Of a DNA stretch of 64,000 nt, positions 9,811 to 17,976 are shown piece by piece; position 1 is the first letter of the stretch, and each line of letters begins with the position of its first letter. The DNA is taken from NCBI RefSeq assembly GCF_010646885.2, contig NZ_CP050700.1, positions 2,816,501 through 2,880,500 on the forward strand, given 5' to 3'. The notes under the pieces are model-generated. The model was not told the origin of the DNA. It saw only the letters and a list, made by a program, of their open reading frames with translations, and did not search any database. The position numbers and the translations under genes were made by a program. The stretch comes from Desulfopila sp. IMCC35008 (GTDB taxonomy: Bacteria > Desulfobacterota > Desulfobulbia > Desulfobulbales > Desulfocapsaceae).

Positions 9811-11136
9811 TTATGGATTGGTTGTGAGAGCCGCTTGGAGGTTTGTTTTTTGGTTTGTCAAGGAAAGTCTTTTCCTAATATCTTGTCGATGGCAGGCAAT
9901 AGTTGATGGGGAGAGATTTAGAAGCGATGCTATTTCCTTTGTTGTCTGTCCCTGTTTGATTAAATCAGCAATTTGAATCTGGGCAGGGGTGAGGTTTGAA
10001 AGGATGCTTTTATGATTATGCGTAAAGGAAGATGTAATTTCATCAAGGTTTACTTGTATGATTTTGAGGAGAGCCTCTTGAGAAGCGTGGTTACATCTAA
10101 TTCTTAATTTTTCCAGGTATGGGTTGATTAATCTTTCAATATTAAACATTACCTTCTCTTCATGTTCTTTTATATCCTCATCTCGCTTTTCCAGCAAAAC
10201 TTTGAGAGCGACATTGGTCTCCACAAGTCTTTCTGTTTTTCGGTCAAGTTCAGCCGTACGATCAGCAACGCGCTGTTCTAATTCGTTATGTGCTGTCTGA
10301 AGTGCTTCTTCTGCTCTCCTTCGACTGGTAACATCTTCAATGATACCAATAGCAGCGACTATTGATCCGTCACTTGTAGATATTGGCGCAAAAACACAAC
10401 GAACATATGGGATTTCACAACCAGTGTCAGACTTGTAATACCCTTCACAATGAGATATTTGACCAGAAAGTACTGAGATTATAGCAGCCTGCGCTTGTTT
10501 CTCTTGTAAAGATTGGCGCACATCAAAGCCGGCAAGGTTCTCTGTGCTGGAACCAAGAATTTCTGCTAATTTCTCGTTACTTGCTGTAATGATACCTTCT
10601 TTATCTATATGCATAATCCCCAGAGGAGAATGTTCAAAGATACTACGATATTTTTCCTCAGCTTCTCTTAACTCGCATTCTGCTTTCTTACGGTCGGTAA
10701 TATCTGTGCAAACACCGCCGACAGCAGACACCTTGCCTTCATTGTCAAATAGTGGAAATTTGGCTGTCATAAATGTTTGTATTCCATCGGGCAATAGAAT
10801 GGTCTCTTCGAATTCTATCAAAGCTCGACGCTCAACAACCTCTTCATCTTGTGAACGAAAAAGCTGTGCAGTTGACTCATGGAAGATAGCAAAATCATCC
10901 TTGCCCTGCACCTGGTCATGGGCCACATGGGCAAGGTACCCCAACTGACGGTTCATGAAGATGTATTTGTAGTCAGCATTCTTCAGATAGATTGGCATGT
11001 TTGTGTTGTTGAGGATTGCTTCTAGGTACTGCTGATTGATTCGATCAGAATCTTTACGGATTTTGTGGCTGTCAAGTTCATTTTCAAGAGTCTGTACCCT
11101 TTGTTCAAGCTCTTCGTATGATGGCTTTGATGTCAT
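9811..11136 (-). CDS. PAS-PAS-LuxR transcriptional regulator
   Basis: The protein has 441 aa. Residues 1-25 form the shared cap (KPSYEELEQRVQTLENEL). Two PAS domains follow: the first from about 40 to 155, ending GGVCTDITDRKKAE, and the second from about 165 to 280, ending AIGIIEDVTSRRRAEE. A long coiled linker (TAELDRKTERL, ALKVLLEKRDEDIKEHEEK) leads into a LuxR/GerE helix-turn-helix (LTPAQIQIADLIKQGQTTKE, then SPSTIACHRQDIRKRL). No kinase or receiver is present, so ligand or redox sensing by PAS probably controls DNA binding directly. It shares linker and HTH style with the regulator at 31848-32717. It is adjacent to a membrane hybrid kinase on the same strand, 215 bp away. Confidence 0.9.
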   Translation of the reverse strand: MTSKPSYEELEQRVQTLENELDSHKIRKDSDRINQQYLEAILNNTNMPIYLKNADYKYIFMNRQLGYLAHVAHDQVQGKDDFAIFHESTAQLFRSQDEEVVERRALIEFEETILLPDGIQTFMTAKFPLFDNEGKVSAVGGVCTDITDRKKAECELREAEEKYRSIFEHSPLGIMHIDKEGIITASNEKLAEILGSSTENLAGFDVRQSLQEKQAQAAIISVLSGQISHCEGYYKSDTGCEIPYVRCVFAPISTSDGSIVAAIGIIEDVTSRRRAEEALQTAHNELEQRVADRTAELDRKTERLVETNVALKVLLEKRDEDIKEHEEKVMFNIERLINPYLEKLRIRCNHASQEALLKIIQVNLDEITSSFTHNHKSILSNLTPAQIQIADLIKQGQTTKEIASLLNLSPSTIACHRQDIRKRLSLTNQKTNLQAALTTNP

Positions 11137-11351
11137 TTAGTACCCCCAAACTGAGTTATAGTACCGTCAACACGTTTTTTCATGCCTAAGAATTATTATT
11201 TACCTGAATGAATTCGATTTTACCCTTTAGTTATGAAAGACGAAAGCACATTTTCAACCCATAAGCCATGGGATAGTTAGATGTAGTTGCAATATAATTT
11301 GGTCTGTCCAGATAGTTACAGAACTTGATCCTGGCGATGGTGTTATGTTAA

Positions 11352-14207
11352 TCATTTTTGTTGATCCAGCACTTTCCTTATAAGAGCGGCAAGATCTATT
11401 TTAGCCAGAGGTTTCATCGCAAACCCTTTGATTCCGCAAATTCTTGCCTTCTCTTCTGAAATCTGATTGCTGAAGCCTGTGCATAGAATGATTGGCATTC
11501 CAGCTCGTATCTGCAGTATGCGGCTCGCCAGATCACTTCCTGTCATGCCGGGCATTGTCTGATCGGTGATGACCAGGTCGAACTGGTCAGGCTGATTTTG
11601 TAAGGTTTTGAGGGCCTCGATGCTGTTTGTCTTAATGGTTACATTATATCCGAGTCGCTCCAACATACTCTTAGCCATTTCAGCCAGCATCTCCTCATCA
11701 TCAATAAAGAGAATACGTTCATTTCCGGGTTGGATGAGGTCAACAGGTTCAGTTGCAGTTTCGCCTGAGACCGTGTTTGCATTGATAGGCAGATATACAT
11801 GAAAAGTGGTCCCCTCCTCGGGTGAACTTTGACAGGAGACAAAACCACCAGATCTCTTTACTATTCCGTGGATGATGGCAAGCCCCATCCCTGTCCCTTT
11901 ACCGACTTCCTTGGTCGTGAAATAGGGATCGAATATTTTCTTCATGACTTCGGGCGCTATTCCAGAGCCGGTATCACTGACAGACATATGTACGAAAAGC
12001 CCAGGCTGCACCTCGGGTTCGCTGAATAAATCGGTGTGGGTGAGTTCTTGATTTTTCAGGGAAATGGTGAGAGTGCCTCCTGTTTCTTCCATGGCGTGGA
12101 AGGCATTGGTACAAAGGTTGGTAACTATCTGATGTATCTGGGTCGGATCGGCGAGAATCTGCCCCACCTCCGGATCGATATTTTGCTGTATATCAATGGT
12201 CGCAGGTAGTGAGGCGCGAAACATTTTCATTGCTTCTTTTATTATTAAAGCTGGTTGCAGAGTCTTTTCTTCGGTCTCTGTTTGGCGGCTAAAAGCGAGG
12301 ATCTGCTTGACTAGCTCTTTAGCCCTGTGGCTCGCTTTGATGACCTGATCGATATGACCTCTCATCGTTGATCCTGCCGGACAATCGTCCTGCACCATTT
12401 CTGCGTAGCCAAGAACTGCCCCAAGGATATTGTTGAAATCGTGAGCAATGCCACCGGCCAGAGCGCCGATTGATTCCATTTTTTGAGCATGGGAAAGCTG
12501 CTTCTGTAGCATTATCCTTTCATCTTCCTGTCGTATACGTTCAGTGATGTCGCGCATTATCCCAAGGTTTCCCAGCCATCGCCCATCTTCGTCGAATAGT
12601 TTGGCCCCGAATGTTTCACCAGGAAAAACTAATCCTTTTTTATTCCTATAATATGTGATATATTGATCGCCTTGCTTCTGAGCTTTTTTTCCAAAAACAA
12701 CAACTCCAGTATGCTGATAATGATCCTGATTTGCATAAAACATCTCAGTAGTTTTCCCCAATAGTTCATTTGGGTTATACCCGAAGGTGGATTCCATCCC
12801 CTTGTTGGCAAGTTGTATTTCACGATTTGTGTTGGTAATAATAACTCCACTTGGGATGGTATTGAACATTGTTTCAAACAACTTCTTTTGTTTTGAGAGT
12901 TCTTCCTCGGCCTGCTTCCGCTCAGTAATGTCATCTACTAAGGCCACAATAAAATTCACTGAACTATCCGTATGACGAACACATCCAACAGAGAGGTTAG
13001 TCAGTATTGCGGACCCATTTTTCCTGATAAACCGTTTTTCAAGGGAGTATTCCTCAATCTCACCAGACAATAGTCGATTGAACTGAGCCAAATCCGTTGC
13101 AATGTCTTCGGGGTGAGTCAGTTGTTCCCAGGTTCGACAAGCCAGTTCGTCACGTGAATAACCAAGCATCTGAAGTAACCTATCGTTCACTTTCACCCAA
13201 CCTTTCTCTGCAGTGGTGATAGCCATTCCTACAATTTGGCGCTCGAAAAAAAGGCGCATCCTTTCCTCGCTCTCCTGTAATTCTCTGGTTCGACGGTTCA
13301 CTGTCCTCTTTAATATCAGTGAAAAACCGGCAAAGGCCAGGATTGAAACAGTGCCGAAAATGGATGCATAGATAAGCCAGGTTGGGATTATTGTTTTGGG
13401 ACTCCGATTCCCTAACCAGTAATCAAGACGCTCGTAGTAAAATGAATTTTGCTCTTTTTCCCAGCGGGAGAGGTGGGCATCAATGAGGCTTAGCAATTCA
13501 TGCTGTGTTCCTTTCTTGCTGGCGAAGTAAATAGAAAAGGGGCTGAACATGATTGAGCTGCCAACAAGGTTGAATTCCCTGGCATGGCGTAGTCCAAAAT
13601 GCTGTGGGGCGACTCCAGCATCCACATTCCCCTCCTGAACTGCAGCGAACACTTTGGCGTGTGTGGGAAATTCGACTATTTCACAATGAACATCTAACTT
13701 TTCAGTTGTAGCAATGAAGTTGCTGCCGCTGATGTCCTTACGCATGATTGCAACTCGATGCCCTTCGAGGTTGTTGATATTTTTAAATTTGCTATTCGGT
13801 TTGAAAAAAACCTGCCCCCAGAGTTCAGCCACCGACTCAAAGTTGAAATCCATGACCTCGGCTCTTTCGGGTGAGTAAGCGACAGAGAGAATAAGGTCAA
13901 TTTCTCCCTTCTGCAGACGTTTCAATCCTTCTGCCCAGCTTCCCGGAACAAATTTGACTGACCAATTTTCATTTTTAACAATTTCTCTGAGAAGGTCTGG
14001 GTATAAGCCTTGTGCCACTTCATTTGCATCCATGAAGTTGAATGGTTCGAACGGGAAAATGCCTACTCGGACAACGCCTTGTGGTCCTCTGTCTACAGCC
14101 TGAGCGGGCAAGACGTTCAGAGTTAGACAGAGGATAAATAATAGTCGGTAGATAAGTGTAATCATGGGGGCATTTCCATAGAGTTTAGAGAATCGCTTCG
14201 TTCTCAT
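11352..14207 (-). CDS. periplasmic-binding-domain hybrid histidine kinase
   Basis: The protein has 951 aa. In order: signal/first membrane segment (about 15-37); a type 3 solute-binding (SBP_bac_3) periplasmic domain (about 45-265, VRVGIFPFEPFNFMD to SLIDAHL); a membrane segment (about 273-298); two PAS domains (about 315-440 and 445-570); HisKA with ALAGGIAHDFNNILGAVLG; HATPase with GTGMGLAIIHG; and a C-terminal receiver (FIDDEEMLAE, LVITDQTMPG, MKPLAK). It probably senses an amino acid or similar solute outside the membrane and phosphorylates its own receiver. The start could instead be ATG 14165 (MITLIYRLL). The last 320 residues duplicate the kinase at the left edge of the window. Confidence 0.93.
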   Translation of the reverse strand: MRTKRFSKLYGNAPMITLIYRLLFILCLTLNVLPAQAVDRGPQGVVRVGIFPFEPFNFMDANEVAQGLYPDLLREIVKNENWSVKFVPGSWAEGLKRLQKGEIDLILSVAYSPERAEVMDFNFESVAELWGQVFFKPNSKFKNINNLEGHRVAIMRKDISGSNFIATTEKLDVHCEIVEFPTHAKVFAAVQEGNVDAGVAPQHFGLRHAREFNLVGSSIMFSPFSIYFASKKGTQHELLSLIDAHLSRWEKEQNSFYYERLDYWLGNRSPKTIIPTWLIYASIFGTVSILAFAGFSLILKRTVNRRTRELQESEERMRLFFERQIVGMAITTAEKGWVKVNDRLLQMLGYSRDELACRTWEQLTHPEDIATDLAQFNRLLSGEIEEYSLEKRFIRKNGSAILTNLSVGCVRHTDSSVNFIVALVDDITERKQAEEELSKQKKLFETMFNTIPSGVIITNTNREIQLANKGMESTFGYNPNELLGKTTEMFYANQDHYQHTGVVVFGKKAQKQGDQYITYYRNKKGLVFPGETFGAKLFDEDGRWLGNLGIMRDITERIRQEDERIMLQKQLSHAQKMESIGALAGGIAHDFNNILGAVLGYAEMVQDDCPAGSTMRGHIDQVIKASHRAKELVKQILAFSRQTETEEKTLQPALIIKEAMKMFRASLPATIDIQQNIDPEVGQILADPTQIHQIVTNLCTNAFHAMEETGGTLTISLKNQELTHTDLFSEPEVQPGLFVHMSVSDTGSGIAPEVMKKIFDPYFTTKEVGKGTGMGLAIIHGIVKRSGGFVSCQSSPEEGTTFHVYLPINANTVSGETATEPVDLIQPGNERILFIDDEEMLAEMAKSMLERLGYNVTIKTNSIEALKTLQNQPDQFDLVITDQTMPGMTGSDLASRILQIRAGMPIILCTGFSNQISEEKARICGIKGFAMKPLAKIDLAALIRKVLDQQK

Positions 14208-14445
14208 TATCCGAAAAGCACTATTTCATTCCAACAGAGAGCCATTGGTTTCGATTTTTCAATACTACAATGTAACATTTTTTTCGAAGACATGTCCCAT
14301 CGATTCATCTCGATGATCATTTCGATGAGGATATACTTTGAAAATTCTAACTTGTAGGTATTCCTCGAAATTGGACCTTATTCCTGATAGTTTGCTTGTT
14401 ATCGTACCGAAAAAACATGTCTGAAATGGAGCATTCTAAATTGCT

Positions 14446-14520
14446 GATGTTTCACAGACAATCAACCGAAGCGATTGCTCCATTTCTGACCATCGTCGGC
14501 GTTTATAGTACTTTCAAATC
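14446..14520 (-). repeat. 75-bp inverted repeat, right arm
   Basis: Reverse complement of 8949-9023. The rest of the surrounding sequence is not conserved between the two sites. A second GAAATGGAGCA block lies just left of this arm, at about 14422. Confidence 0.75.
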
Positions 14521-14644
14521 AGTCATTGATGCCCCCTGATTTAACATTGCCTGGATGTAGCTTTTGATTCTCGATAGTTACTCATTATTTAAAGATCTAC
14601 TGTGAAGGCAGACATGCCTATTCATCTGGAATAGTTCAAAAATA

Positions 14645-14764
14645 GAGCAACTGCAGACTGTACCTTACCAAAGACAAGGTAATTTGAGCAACAGAGCCTT
14701 GAACTTAACATTGCCAAAGCGAAGGTGAGCAGTTCAGCCTTTCCCTCTAGCTTTAGGTGCTTCT
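14645..14764 (+). repeat. dispersed repeat, short copy D
   Basis: Matches the left ~97 bp of copies A and B (CCAAAGACAAGGTAATTTG through CTTTAGGTGCTTC), with a one-base deletion in the AAAAGCGAAGG run. It shares extra upstream sequence with copy B (from GAG.AACTGC). The match ends abruptly at about 14764. Confidence 0.8.
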
Positions 14765-15120
14765 TGTATCTAAGAAATTCGACCTTTCTCAAAACCTAAC
14801 ATTAATCTAGAATCCTGAAACCTGACCTTCTTCCATAACAATCTTTAGTTAGGGTTGTCCGGTTAAGTTTATCGTTTGAATCATAATATTTCAGATTAAG
14901 TGTGGGTTTCTACAGCTTGTATCTTCATCTATGATCCCTGCAAGATTCTCCAGCTGATTACAAAATGACATTATTTTCTCACAATAATATGAATATAGGT
15001 TTTCCCTTAAACAGCTTGCGGAAAAAACAGTTATGATTTTTAATTCTAATAACGGACTGATCCTGCCCATCGTGAATTTAAACAACCATCATAACCTCCC
15101 AACCGGCGGTAGAGTGCACC

Positions 15121-15711
15121 ATGATTCACAAAAACATCACCCTCTATAGTTTAAGCACATGCATTTTTTGCCAGGCTATCAAAAAAATGTTTGACGACCT
15201 GGAAATCTCCTTCCAATGCATCCAGGCTGATGAGCTCTCGAAAGAGGAGAAGAAAAAGGCCATAAAAGAGTTGAAAAAGGTTAACCCGAAATGCTCCTTC
15301 CCTACTGTCGTAGTCGATGATGAGGTCATCGTCGGTTATAAAGTGCAGGAGATAAAAGAAACAATTGGCATCCGGACAGAAGTCGACGACCTTTTCGACA
15401 TGCTCAAGAAAAGTAATGAACCCAAAGGATATTACTTAAACGGTAATAAAGAAAAGACCTACGAGCTGCTTCGCAGTCTTCTTATAAATAAAAAACGTTA
15501 CGGCTATATGGCTTGTCCCTGTCGACTCGCCTCCGGAACACGGGATGATGACCGCGACATCATCTGTCCCTGTGTTTATCGTAAACCCGATATTATAGAA
15601 TATGGCAGCTGCTTCTGTTCGCTTTATGTTTCGGCAGAATGGTACACCGGCAAGATTGAACGCCGGGAGGTGCCTGAAAGACGACCTGCTAATCTTTACG
15701 ACGATGAATGA
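15121..15711 (+). CDS. glutaredoxin-ferredoxin:thioredoxin reductase (FTR beta) fusion
   Basis: The protein has 196 aa. Residues 1-95 are a glutaredoxin-like fold with the active pair C14-I-F-C17 and the cis-Pro region (FPTVVVDDEVIVGYK). Residues 108-175 carry the catalytic-subunit pattern of ferredoxin:thioredoxin reductase: C132-P-C, C149-P-C and C164-F-C, which would hold a [4Fe-4S] cluster next to a redox-active disulfide. In the plant and cyanobacterial enzyme the third pair is usually CHC; here it is CFC. The arrangement suggests that electrons from ferredoxin are passed through the cluster to the tethered glutaredoxin. It stands alone, with non-coding DNA on both sides. Domain calls are firm from the Cys pattern; the electron path is inference. 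Confidence 0.9.
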   Translation: MIHKNITLYSLSTCIFCQAIKKMFDDLEISFQCIQADELSKEEKKKAIKELKKVNPKCSFPTVVVDDEVIVGYKVQEIKETIGIRTEVDDLFDMLKKSNEPKGYYLNGNKEKTYELLRSLLINKKRYGYMACPCRLASGTRDDDRDIICPCVYRKPDIIEYGSCFCSLYVSAEWYTGKIERREVPERRPANLYDDE

Positions 15712-16047
15712 AATGTAAAATCAATGCAGGACTCTCATACACCCGTGGATATTTCAACCTATGGAACCGGAATAACTATAAATAAGGGAAAACTCGGCAC
15801 ATCACCCGGACCGGTGTGAGCGATGGGTTTTGTAGTACTTGACCTTGCACTCGGTAACCTTTTTAACCTATCATGTAACGAGAGCAACAAAAACAAGCTC
15901 TAAGTAACAGGTATTGCGTTACAGTACACCCGTCACGTCACCATTCACCTTGGAACAGTGACGGATACAATGCAGATGATTTTCTCTATCGTCTCCCAGA
16001 CCAGGTATATCTTGTATAGATATCGAACAATGTAACTCAAAGAGCCG
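15712..16047. other. non-coding gap upstream of DUF211 gene
   Basis: I see no gene, repeat copy or recognisable RNA structure here. It must hold the promoter for the DUF211/VIT-like pair. Confidence 0.4.
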
Positions 16048-16314
16048 ATGCCCACGACCCGAAAGCTTATTCTTGATGTACTCAAGCCGCACAAACCAAA
16101 TGCACTTGACTTCTCAACTGCACTTGCCGCTCTTGGAGATGACTACCGGGTTACAACAACGGTCACCGAAGTGGATAGAGTTACGGAAAGCACAATCGTC
16201 ACAATAGAAGGCAACAACCTCTGCTTTGATGATATCAAAAGCACCATCGAGCAGTTGGGAGCATCCATTCACAGTATCGATGAGGTCGAAGTGCACGGAT
16301 CGTCTCCAAAATGA
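16048..16314 (+). CDS. DUF211 family protein
   Basis: The protein has 88 aa and matches the DUF211 (COG1888) type: a ferredoxin-like small fold beginning RKLILDVLKPHKPNALDFS.. and ending with the conserved helix-strand (CFDDIKSTIEQLGASIHSID, then EVEVHG). The family is best known in archaea; structures form ring-like oligomers and the function is unsettled, with metal binding suggested. It is 13 bp upstream of a VIT/CCC1-like membrane protein on the same strand, so the two are probably translated from one message and may cooperate in metal transport or its control (inference). Confidence 0.85.
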   Translation: MPTTRKLILDVLKPHKPNALDFSTALAALGDDYRVTTTVTEVDRVTESTIVTIEGNNLCFDDIKSTIEQLGASIHSIDEVEVHGSSPK

Positions 16315-16327
16315 GCAATGTCCTCTC

Positions 16328-16912
16328 ATGCATAAAGATCGCTTTCTTCTACATATCATGCGTGCCAGAAATATTTTTCGCCGCTATTCCATCACCAATG
16401 GCTTTGATGGTGCTCTAACCACACTGGGAATGCTGACATGCTTCTATGCAACCGGCATGCAGGACCTGTCTATTGCCCTAGGAGCTTGTATGGGAGCGGC
16501 CATCGCCTTGTTCATGAGCGGTGTCACCAGCGCTTATCTCAGTGAGAAGGCTGAGCGGGAAAAAGAGCTGCACGACCTCGAACAGGCGCTGTTGACAGAC
16601 CTTCATGGCAGTGATTATGGCCGTGCCAGCAGGTACCTTCCAATGCTCGTAGCACTCGTTAACGGTCTTTCTCCTTTACTTATCTCAATTGTGATCATAT
16701 CACCACTCTTACTCGCCAAGGCAGGATATGCCCTGCCCATTTCCCCTTTTCTGGTGGCTATCTTCACCGGTGGCCTGTGCATGTTCACCCTTGGCATTTT
16801 TCTTGGGAAAATTAGTGACACTTTCTGGCTAATATCCGGTGGGTATACCTTGCTCATCATGGTAGTTACCGTCGGCTTAATCCTATCTGCCTCATACCTC
16901 TTCACCTGGTAA
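16328..16912 (+). CDS. VIT1/CCC1-like membrane transporter
   Basis: I chose ATG 16328 (MHKDRFLLHIMRARNIF), just after the DUF211 stop. The earlier in-frame ATGs lie inside the DUF211 gene. The pattern SITNGFDGALTTLGMLTCFY, the second helix SIALGACMGAAIALFMSG, the polar loop LSEKAEREKELHDLEQA and three further hydrophobic segments (LVNGLSPLLISIVIISPLL.. onward) fit the VIT1/CCC1 family of Fe(II)/Mn(II) exporters. At 194 aa it is short but has the usual five spans. Iron or manganese removal to the outside is the likely role; specificity cannot be read. Confidence 0.75.
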   Translation: MHKDRFLLHIMRARNIFRRYSITNGFDGALTTLGMLTCFYATGMQDLSIALGACMGAAIALFMSGVTSAYLSEKAEREKELHDLEQALLTDLHGSDYGRASRYLPMLVALVNGLSPLLISIVIISPLLLAKAGYALPISPFLVAIFTGGLCMFTLGIFLGKISDTFWLISGGYTLLIMVVTVGLILSASYLFTW

Positions 16913-17403
16913 AGGCAACAGCAGCAATTGTACGCCCTACCAAGTTATCGGTCCCAACAACGAGCAGAATCCTGGCCTCTATCGTAAGACACTGATTGTC
17001 TCAGCCTCTTTCGGAGAAAGCCTTAACTTCAGGCCGTTTTCGCATTTCAGGACAAGCACCCCTGGCTTTTCAAATACTTTTACCGGCAACATATTCATAG
17101 CCGGAGAACCAATAAAGGTTGCTATGAATCGATTCCGGGGATAACGGTAAAGATTCATCGGTCTGTCAACCTGCTGGATAACCCCGCCCTTCATAACTGT
17201 GATGCGGTCTGGAACGTGGCAAGACAATAGGACCAGTAAATTTGCAAACGACTTGCACCATCAACCAGGGCGGTATGACGTTACGGCCTCTTTTATGTAT
17301 CAACGAGTCATAAATCTTTGGGAATTTTAGTTCCTGAGCGCTTCTGGTCCATCACTTTTTGACAACGATACCTGTAGATGGTAATCTTAAATACATAAAC
17401 TAT
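16913..17403. other. gap with ATPase remnant and riboswitch leader
   Basis: The left half holds a minus-strand fragment of a MalK-type ATPase gene (16979-17227). Nothing else is recognisable up to the riboswitch at 17404, whose promoter should lie in about 17300-17400. Confidence 0.5.
16979..17227 (-). pseudogene. remnant of MalK/UgpC-type ABC transporter ATPase
   Basis: About 80 codons read DRITVMKGGVIQQVDRPMNL then RNRFIATFIGSPAMNMLP, the region after the Walker B/H-loop of sugar and polyamine ABC ATPases, then a short piece of the C-terminal regulatory fold. The whole nucleotide-binding core (Walker A, signature, Walker B) is missing: in-frame codons upstream degrade within about 10 residues to a TGA stop. 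No transporter partners are nearby. The frame itself has no internal stop, but a protein lacking the ATP site cannot be an ATPase, so this is decayed DNA. Confidence 0.75.
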
Positions 17404-17476
17404 CTTGCAAAGGCAAACTCAAGGTGACTTGAGGACGCAAAGCCACGGACCTGCAAAACAGGTAGCCGGGTTGCAG
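17404..17476 (+). promoter_or_regulatory. cyclic di-GMP-I (GEMM) riboswitch
   Basis: The segment matches the GEMM-I aptamer: AAGGCAAACTC, a first hairpin (CTCAAGGTGACTTGAG), the joining GGACGCAAAGCC, a second hairpin (ACCTGCAAAACAGGT) and AGCCGGGTTGC. CTTGCAA at the left and TTGCAG at the right pair as P1. The first hairpin's GGTGA loop and the AGGT-containing receptor of the second hairpin are where the tetraloop/receptor contact is expected. It sits about 110 bp upstream of ATG 17585. I see no clear intrinsic terminator between, so the switch may act on translation or by Rho. Confidence 0.9.
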
Positions 17477-17584
17477 ATAAGGTAGGGTTGTTTGATCATT
17501 AATTGTCGCCCGTCTTTTCATATCGAGGAAGGCCTTTTACATTTGCTCAGACACCCTCTATGTTCTTATTGGGGAGGATGGCTG

Positions 17585-17911
17585 ATGAAAAAGGCGCTGG
17601 TTGAAGATAATAACGGGGAAATTCTCAAATTTTCACCTCACACGATGCAATCCAGAGGTTTGCAGCTTCATACTGCCCGAGCCGGTTTACCGGCAGCAAA
17701 GACCCTTGAGTATAACCTTCCTGGTAACATTTTTACCGATTTCCTACTACCAAACACAGATGGTGGAAGTCTTTGTCTGATTATCAGTACCAGAAACAGA
17801 CTTGCCTCACCCATTACAGACGGGTATTTCTGCAATTGCTATAAAGGAAAAAAGGATATTATCGACTTTGGAGCACATTATGAGAATCAAATTGTTCGTT
17901 TCAACCCCTAA
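17585..17911 (+). CDS. hypothetical protein under c-di-GMP riboswitch (108 aa)
   Basis: ATG 17585 follows GGGGAGG with a 7-base spacer, a strong ribosome site; the frame is also open upstream to 17492 but without a site. The protein (MKKALVEDNNGEILKFSPH.. to ..YENQIVRFNP) is soluble, has two close Cys (YFCNCYKG) and no signal peptide. I do not recognise a domain; it lacks the PilZ RxxxR and D/NxSxxG motifs. Its place directly behind the c-di-GMP riboswitch and 65 bp before an HDOD gene suggests it is a c-di-GMP-controlled effector. Confidence 0.7.
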   Translation: MKKALVEDNNGEILKFSPHTMQSRGLQLHTARAGLPAAKTLEYNLPGNIFTDFLLPNTDGGSLCLIISTRNRLASPITDGYFCNCYKGKKDIIDFGAHYENQIVRFNP

Positions 17912-17976
17912 AGCTTATTCCTCATTGTGTCCATATGTTGACTCAACTATTTAATACCAGTTTGTGGAGATAAAAA

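Larger units (their letters stand above)
14208..15120. other. long non-coding gap with two repeat elements
   Basis: No supported gene. It holds the right arm of the 75-bp inverted repeat (14446-14520) and, further right, the short third copy of the dispersed repeat (14645-14764). The stretch 14765-15120 has no recognisable element; it must contain the promoter of the Grx-FTR gene. Confidence 0.5.

Noticed and set aside
4146..14764. Integron attC-like cassette array
   Set aside because: Repeats between single genes suggested it, but I found no paired RYYYAAC/GTTRRRY ends, gene orientations differ, and no integrase is present.
14891..15085. 64-codon minus-strand frame
   Set aside because: Lies in the promoter region of the Grx-FTR gene and has no ribosome site.
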